Part shown: piece after piece, positions 30,300-37,842 of the stretch | Numbering within the stretch: position 1 is the first letter of the stretch | Layout: each line of letters starts with the position of its first letter | Assembly: GCA_022836615.1 (NCBI GenBank) | Contig: MU405428.1 | Span: 1-37,842 of the forward strand | Direction of reading: 5' to 3' | DNA length: 37,842 bases | DNA from: Annulohypoxylon bovei var. microspora | Lineage: Eukaryota; Ascomycota; Sordariomycetes; Xylariales; Hypoxylaceae | Notes under the pieces: generated by a model | Told to the model about the DNA's origin: nothing | The model's input: only the letters and a program-made list of their open reading frames with translations | The model's database searches: none | Position numbers and translations under genes: made by a program

Positions 30300-33200
30300 T
30301 TCATAATTAATACCTTTTTTTTAATTTAGTGGTTTATTTAACACGACGGGCTTATAGTTTAAACCACTTCGTCGATTAATTTAAACCACTTTTTAATAAT
30401 TAACTTAAACCACCTTTTAATTTTTAAGTTATTTAATTACGTAATATAATTATTAATTTAAAAACCATATTAAGATTATATTAAAATTATATTAAAATTA
30501 TATTAAATTTAATTTTAATATAATATTATTTCGTAATTAATTATAAAAATTAAATAAAAATTTAAAATAATTTAAATTCATTTATTTCGTAATATAATTA
30601 ACATTTATAATAAATTTAATTAAATTAATTATATAAATATAATTTTTAATTTATATTAATATTTTATATTATAAATAATTATAAAGTTAATATAATATTT
30701 TTTTATTAAGCGTTTTAAAAAAAAGGAGGTTATTATAATTAAAATTACGATTTTTAAAAACATTTATTATTTAAAATTATATTAAATTTAATTAAATTTA
30801 AATAAATATAAATTAAATATTTATGTTTAAATAAAGTAAAAATTAATTTTATATTATAATTAAAGCCATAAGAAATATTAATTAATTTAAATTTAATGTT
30901 AATGTAATTTAAGATTATTTTAAAAATAAATTTATTATTTTTATTTTTATAATTTTTATTACCTTCATTTTTAACTTAAATTCTTTAAATATAATATTAA
31001 TAAAAATTTAAAAAAAAATTAAATTAAGAAAAGTTAATATTAATTTAATTAAATATTTTCGAAGGAATGAGAATAATGGTATTAATTTAAGTTATATGTT
31101 AATTTTTAAAGTAATTTTAAATTATTTTACGGATGAATTTTTATTTATATACCACTTTTAATATAAAGGCGTAAAACCTTTATGTTTATGGTTAAAAAAA
31201 TTAATATAAAATGAAAACGTATTTAGCTTATTTATAAATTATTAATAAAAAATAAATTACTTTATTAAATAAAGTTTATTAAAATTTGCTACTTAAGTTT
31301 TAGGTTTAAAAGAAAAATAATTTAAGATTAACTTTTTTTAAATTTATTATATTTCGATTTTCCATATTTAAACTTATTTTTATATTTATAATTCGAAGGA
31401 AATTTCGAAGGAATTTAATTTAAATCTAATTTTAATTTAATTTTATTTCTTTCTTCATTTATTTCTTTATTTATTTCTTTATTTATTTCTTTATTTTTTT
31501 CTTCATTTATATTATTAATAATTTACGGTTATAGTTAAGATAATTCACTTAAGTTAAGAGATTTATTAATTCCCTACGAAAAAAATCGAAAAAATATAAA
31601 TAAATTTTACGTAATAAATTAAAATCTAATTTAAAATAAAATTAAAATAAATATAACACTAAGGTTTTAAAGCATTTAAAAAGGGGAGCTTTAAAGCGAA
31701 TAAAAAAAACGACTTTTAAATTAATCCGAAGGTAAATAAATAAATATTAAATTTATTAAATTATTTTACGTATATGGTAATAATAACGAAGTGGAAAAAT
31801 TTAAAAAAAAATTTTCAAACGAAGATTATATTAAAATAATTTTCCATACAAATATTTTCTTTTATTATAATCGTTTAAATAACTTTAAATAATTAAAAAC
31901 ATCATATATAATATTATTATTATAAGAATTTAAAACTGGCTTTTACTTAATTTAACGCGAAGGTAAAGGATAAAAAAAATGTTTTTTAATTATATAAATT
32001 AAGGATATAAAAGTTAATAAATTAATATAAAAAGTATTATAAAGTTAATTTATAATAATTAAAATACTTTTTTTAAAAAATAATTTATATTAATTTAAAT
32101 ATAATTTTAATATAATATAAAACATTATAAAATAATTTATAAATCGTAAAAAATATTAATTAAAACAATCGTAAAACTTATTATTATGTTATTTATAAAT
32201 ATTAACTTAAATATAATTTTAATGTAATTTTAATATAAATTTACGTTATAAACTCACATTCCATAACGAAGTAAATAAAAAAAAAAAAAACCGAATTATT
32301 AATTTATAATTAATTTAATTAAAAATTAATTTATAATTCTTATATTTAAACTTTTAAACGAAGTAAAATTAACACCATTCATTAATAATAATAAATTAAT
32401 GCATAACTTTAAATAAAAATTAACATAATTTTAAATTAATTTAAGTATTAATTAAATATATTTACATATTAACCATCGTTATTTTTATACGATTAATTAA
32501 ACCGTAAACTTAATAAAAAACAATTGGAAAATTATTTTTAATTTAATTTTAAAATAATCTTAAACTTTATTTACCTTAATTATTATACACGACATACAAA
32601 TACCGTTAAAGTTAAATAAAATTAATATAAAATTATTAAGTAATTAAAAACCTTTATTAATAATATAAATCGTATTAACATTTTAAAACATTTAACCATA
32701 AATTAAATTAAAACCAATAATAATAAAGTAATTAAATAAATAAATTAACGAATATAATTTTAAATTAATTCGAAAACATACATATATATTATAGCTTAAA
32801 TAACTATTTAAAAAGGAATTACCAAAGCATTTAAATTAATTTTAATATTAAATATTTAATTAATTAAATAAAAGTTATTAAATATAAATACTTATAATAA
32901 ATTGGTAATTTAAGTTAATACCACTTAAATTTAATTAAAAACTAATTTTAAATTACCTTTAATAAAAATATATTAAAAAAACAAAACTTTAAATTAATTT
33001 TTAAAATAAAGCTTATATAAAATTAATAAATAATAATTCCAAAACAAGTTAAAAACGTACCAATAATATGGAGTTAAGTTTCATTTATAATAAAAAATAA
33101 AATAACATATGGAGTATTATTTAAAAACGGTTTTAATGTAATTTAAGTTTAATTTAATTTAAGTGCGAAGTGATTAATTTATTAACATTTAAGTTATTAT

Positions 33201-36200
33201 AAAAAGCCGTAATAATAAAGATAAAAACGAAAATAATGGTAGCTATTTTTAATTAATAAAAGGTTTTCGAAAAATATATAAAATATAAAATTAATTTATT
33301 TAATAAAGTAATGGATGGATATGTAAGAAAAAAAGATTAAAAAAACGTTATTTTATTAAAAATAAATATATATTTATTAAATCGCGCACAAACCGTATTA
33401 AATTTTTATTTATTATTAAAATAATTAATATACGTTATAAACGTTATAAATAAATTTAATGTAATAAGAATATATAAATATTACACAAAGATTTTACGAA
33501 AATTATATAAAAATTATATATATTAATATTATTAAATTTAATTTATAACTTTTCCCACCTTAACTTTTTAAATAAACCTCGCTTTTTTTCCTTTAATTTA
33601 TAAACCTTTAATATTCGTTTAACTTGAGCTTTTTTTTCAATTATTTTTTAACGTAATTCTTTTATTTTTTTTTTTTTTTTTATAAACTTAACTTCGAAAA
33701 TACTTTTAATAATTATAAAAACTTTTAAATAACTTCACTTATATTAATTTAAACGTAATATAATGTTAAAATGTGTTAAAATTATTCTTTCCTTAAATTT
33801 ACTTAATAATAATTATAAAAACCTTTTAAATAAAAATAAATTAAACTTAATATCTTATAAAAATAATTATAAATTAAATTTAAAATAATCTTCCCAATTA
33901 TTTTACATTATATAACTTAAATATTTTAATAATTTAAATTTAAATAACTTTATAAATATAAATTAATCTTAAATCGGGTTAAAATTAAACCGCCTTTACA
34001 ATTTATTAAGGTTAAGTAATTTATAAAAATCCATCCATTAATTTAAAAACGCGTTAAATTTATTTTTAATTTATATAATACCTTCGTTATTATTTATTAA
34101 GTTTATGTTACCAACTTATTATAATAAATCATTAAGCCTTAATAATAATTTTAAACCAATCTTAAATTAATTTAAAACGATATTAATATTATTAAACGCA
34201 TTTAAAAAATTAAAAAAAAACAATAAATTTCGCTTTTTTTTTTCCGCTTATTTATAATAATTTCCATTTATTAAAATACTTAATTAAAAGTTATTTAAAT
34301 ATATATCGTAATGTAATTATAAAACAATTTCAACTTACTTTAATCTTTTATTTTACGCATAAAATACGCCTTTATAAACATGTTTTTTTACTTATAAAAA
34401 ATACTATACTTTTTATAAACCGTAAACCGCTTTTTATGATTTTTAATAAACTTATAAAAACTAAATAATAATTAATTTAAAATTATTTTAAAATTAGTTT
34501 AAATTAACACTTATAACTTTATAACCATTAAAAATAAAATCAATTTTCTAATAAAATTATTAATTATAAAATACTCACTTTTATTAATATTAATATATTT
34601 TAATACATTTAATTAATTTATAAGGTTAATTTTAAAGCAAATTTAACACAATCCCCTTTAAAGTTAACTTAATAATTTATTTTCCCATTAATCTTTAATT
34701 TTTATATAAAATTAACTTTATTCGTTTTAAAATTAATCTTAAATTAATTTTATAATAATTTACTTACTTAAATAAAGCTTAATCGCTACGTTAATTACTT
34801 TTAATAAACAAACTTATGAAAGTAAACCAAATATTTAATTTAAAAATACATTTAAATTATACCAAAGAAACCTATTATAAAACCCACATTATAAATAAAC
34901 CTTATAAAATATTACAATATATAATAAATATTTTTACCATGATTTTAAAAGGTTTAAGCTTGAAATAAATTAATATCCAATTTAAAAACAATTTAAAAAT
35001 AATTTAAAAACAATATATTATATACATACCTTTTAAATATTAATTTAATTTATATATTTGTTTTTTACATATATTTAAAATAATAATAAAAATTAAGATA
35101 TTAACTTACTTTTGGTACATTCTTTATATATGTTTAAAACGTATTAAAATTCTTAATATTACCTTAAACTAGTAAAATAAACGATAAAATAATTAATAAT
35201 ATACTTATATTATTTCCCAATTAAAAAATATATAAACGAACATTTTAATTTTTATAATTTATTAATATTACTTTTACTTATAATTCATTAAAATTATATT
35301 ATTTATAATCTCGTTTAATCCAACGATTAAATATAAATTAATTTGCTTATAAACCATTTTAAACAATAAATCCATTTAAATATAAACGTAGTTTTAAAAC
35401 ACTTCCACTTGTTTTTTCATTATATAAATAACAACATATTTATTAATATTTTTCTTTACCTTTAAATAACAAATTTCTCGAATCCAACGTTTATCCTTAA
35501 GCCGTTTTAAATTTAACTCAAATTTACGTTAAATTCCAACGAAAACAATTCTTACAAAATATTATATAAATTTTTCTTTATAAATAATAACGTTTATAAT
35601 ATACTTTATATTTAATATTAAATGAGCCTTTTAAAAGTTATTCACTTAAAATTATTAATATAATTAAATATAATTTAATTTAATTTAAAAACAAATTAAG
35701 GTTAATTTTAATACAATTTCTATTTAATTAATATAAAATTCTTATTTATTATAAACCTTAACATTTCATAATTTTAAATTATTTTTATAAAATTTTACTT
35801 AAATTATATAAGTAATTTTATTAATAATAATAAATAATATATATGTGATCCATAAATAATAAAAACCATAAATTAAAATGCTTTGAAATTATACAAAATA
35901 TATAAATTAAATTAAACTTTATAAACGTAATGAATAATTGTTTTAATTCCTTATAAATAATCATGGCCACAATTTTAAAGCTTAATTATAATGCGTTTTA
36001 TAAATAAACAAATAAAAAACCTAAACTAATTTAATAACCCATTAATATATAATGTTTAAAAAAATTAAAAATTAACATAATTAATATTATTCTTTAATAA
36101 TAAAGCGAAATAATGAAGCTTTATATTATAATTAAATAAACATTTAATGAAAAAGGTTTATAAAGGTATATATTAAACTTAATTTTAAAATAATATAAAA

Positions 36201-37842
36201 AAAGTTAAATGAATTTAATAAAATTCACTTTATTTCGCTTAAAAACGCGTAAAACCCTCGTTTTATAAATATTATCATAATATTTTAATACATAAAAAAA
36301 ACGAAGATCTCTTTAATAAAATTAAATAATTACATAAAATAATTTATAATTAAGTAAATATAAATAAAAATCAATTTTAAATTAAATATAAATTAAGCTT
36401 ATTACTTATGTAAATGTTTTATTTTGTAACTTCTTTATTAATATTTTCTTCTTTTTATTTTTAATGTTTTTTTAATATAATAATACAAGTTTTATAATAT
36501 CCACTTAATTATATTAAAAATTATTTTTAAATTAATTTAAAAAGTTATTTATAAATATTTTCAAATTTACATATTTATAATGATAAATTCTAATATAAAC
36601 ATAAGGTTGGTAATAAACTTAACGTTGTTACTTAGGTTCTTTATTTAAATTAATTTAAAACTTATTTTTAACCTTCTTTAAATTAATCTTAAACCGGTTT
36701 AAAATTAATTTTTTAAAACTTTCACATATAATATTAATTAAAAAGTATTAATCTTAAAGCTTTTTTTTTAATTAAAACAAAATTAATTATATAATATTAA
36801 TTAATTAATATAAAAGTTTACAAGGAAATTTAATACTTATTTTAAACATCATATTTACGGCAAACTTTTTAAATCCTTTTTATTTAATTTCTTTATTTTT
36901 ATTACTTATATTATGTAGGTATGATCTTAAATTAATTTTAATAAAATATATAATTTCCTTAAGATTAATATTAAAATAAATTAATATATTTAAATGATTT
37001 TATATTTTTAAAACATTAATATTATGTTTTTTAAACGTCGAAAACATAACTTTAAATAAGCGCGTAATTTTTTAAATTAATCTCAATATAAATTTAATAC
37101 GAATTTAATTACCATGCGATTTAAAATTACATCGTTAATCCTTTAATTTACCGGATTTATTAAAAACTTATTATATATACTTTAAAACCATCTTTATATA
37201 AGATATTTTAAGAAAAGGTTTAGATTTTTTTCCTTTTTTTAATTTATTTTTAAGTTGTTTTTAATGTAATTTAAAAATACATTTTTAACTTATTTAATAT
37301 TAATATTATTAAACCATGTTTAAACCGCTTATTTATAGTTTTATTATTTCTTTTCTTTTTTAATTAACGTACGTTATTATTTTTCAAAGGTAAAAAAATA
37401 TTATTTTAAATTATAATTAAACTTTAATAAATTAATAATTTATTTAATATAAGCTTAAACTTTATTTAATTTTTTAATTATTTCATTCATTATTAAATTC
37501 ATATACATATAAAACATTTATATTATTTTATTAAAAATCATTTATTTTTCCTTTATATTCATCCATTTATTCATTTAATTATCTAATTATTTATTTAATA
37601 TATATTAATAATATATAATTATTTTTTAATTTAATATAATATATAATAAAATCATTAAATTAAATAATAATTAATAATTTACCTTTATTAATTTCATTAT
37701 AAAATTAAAAATCAACTTCATTAATTTCTTTAACATTATTAATATAATTTAAAAGCATTTTTAAAACATTATAAAAAATCTTTAATAAAATATATATTAC
37801 ATTATTTAAATACTTAATTATTTATTATTTAAAAAGATTTTT
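30300..37842. other. Right AT-rich, RIP-like block without recognisable genes
   Basis: More than 7.5 kb of AT-rich sequence with no long open frame on either strand. The 152-bp satellite landmark is absent, so the block differs from the left one. G-retaining stretches (about 30,700-31,800 and 33,060-33,330) alternate with C-retaining stretches (about 32,200-33,050 and 33,540-37,100), suggesting RIP on one strand or the other in patches. TTTAAACCACTT recurs three times near 30357-30415. Short words of the type TTAAATTAATCTTAAATTAA recur in both orientations. No RT, integrase or transposase motif could be read with confidence on either strand. Confidence 0.55.
31441..31510. repeat. Pyrimidine-rich microsatellite (ATTTATTTCTTT units)
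   Basis: A 12-bp unit ATTTATTTCTTT repeats about four times with small changes, giving a pure T/A/C tract on the plus strand. Low information; possibly slippage-grown. Confidence 0.7.

Noticed and set aside
33661..33682. Poly-T tract as a terminator or poly(A) tail of a retroelement
   Set aside because: It is embedded in T-rich RIP-like sequence with no recognisable LINE or transcript nearby.
33540..36300. A minus-strand pogo/Fot1-type transposase suggested by charged-residue stretches
   Set aside because: No DDE or helix-turn-helix motif could be read; the stretches can come from composition alone.

Overview
The window looks like a piece of a filamentous ascomycete (Pezizomycotina) nuclear genome. 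Sordariomycetes are most likely, because the spacers are full of the TACCTAGGTA-type motif, the introns are short with GT..AG ends and CTNAC/CTAAT-like branch sites, and a TPR-SET gene of fungal type is present. Species cannot be named from the sequence. The genome is strongly bipartite. Positions 1 to about 22,020 and about 30,300 to 37,842 are extremely AT-rich and appear to have been destroyed by repeat-induced point mutation (RIP). Positions about 22,030 to 30,300 are a GC-rich island carrying the only genes.

Left AT-rich block (1-22,020). The background is a decayed tandem satellite whose landmark recurs at exactly 152 bp many times. Three things are inserted into it. First, a dispersed repeat of roughly 0.8 kb (called R2 here; copies near 129, 3360 and 18100). 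Second, one Ty3/gypsy chromovirus at 3568-9236, with 312/311-bp LTRs and a 5-bp target duplication, nested in an R2 copy; RT, RNase H, integrase and a C-terminal chromodomain can still be read through many stops. Third, a family of about 715-bp foldback (long inverted repeat) elements, each flanked by a perfect 8-bp target duplication (889-1614, 13162-13883, 14797-15512, 15653-16366, 20259-20965). Three of these five are RIP-mutated and two are essentially untouched, which gives a relative chronology.

GC island (22,030-30,300). Three loci can be supported. (1) A minus-strand TPR-SET protein gene (22032-23852), whose 3' end lies on the isochore border and stops just after an A10 tract. (2) A minus-strand protein-kinase-like gene (about 24908-26552) with three recognisable introns, but with two in-frame TAG codons and a frame change, so probably a pseudogene. 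(3) A plus-strand two-exon gene (28546-29908) for a 401-residue protein with an eight-cysteine segment followed by coding minisatellites. A second, unrelated inverted-repeat element (about 26638-26990) lies directly upstream of the kinase remnant.

Right AT-rich block (30,300-37,842). It is RIP-like but differs from the left block: no 152-bp satellite, alternating stretches of C loss and G loss, and many copies of a short TTAAATTAATCTTAAATTAA-like word. No gene or named transposon could be recognised there. No tRNA, rRNA, CRISPR array or telomere repeat was seen anywhere.
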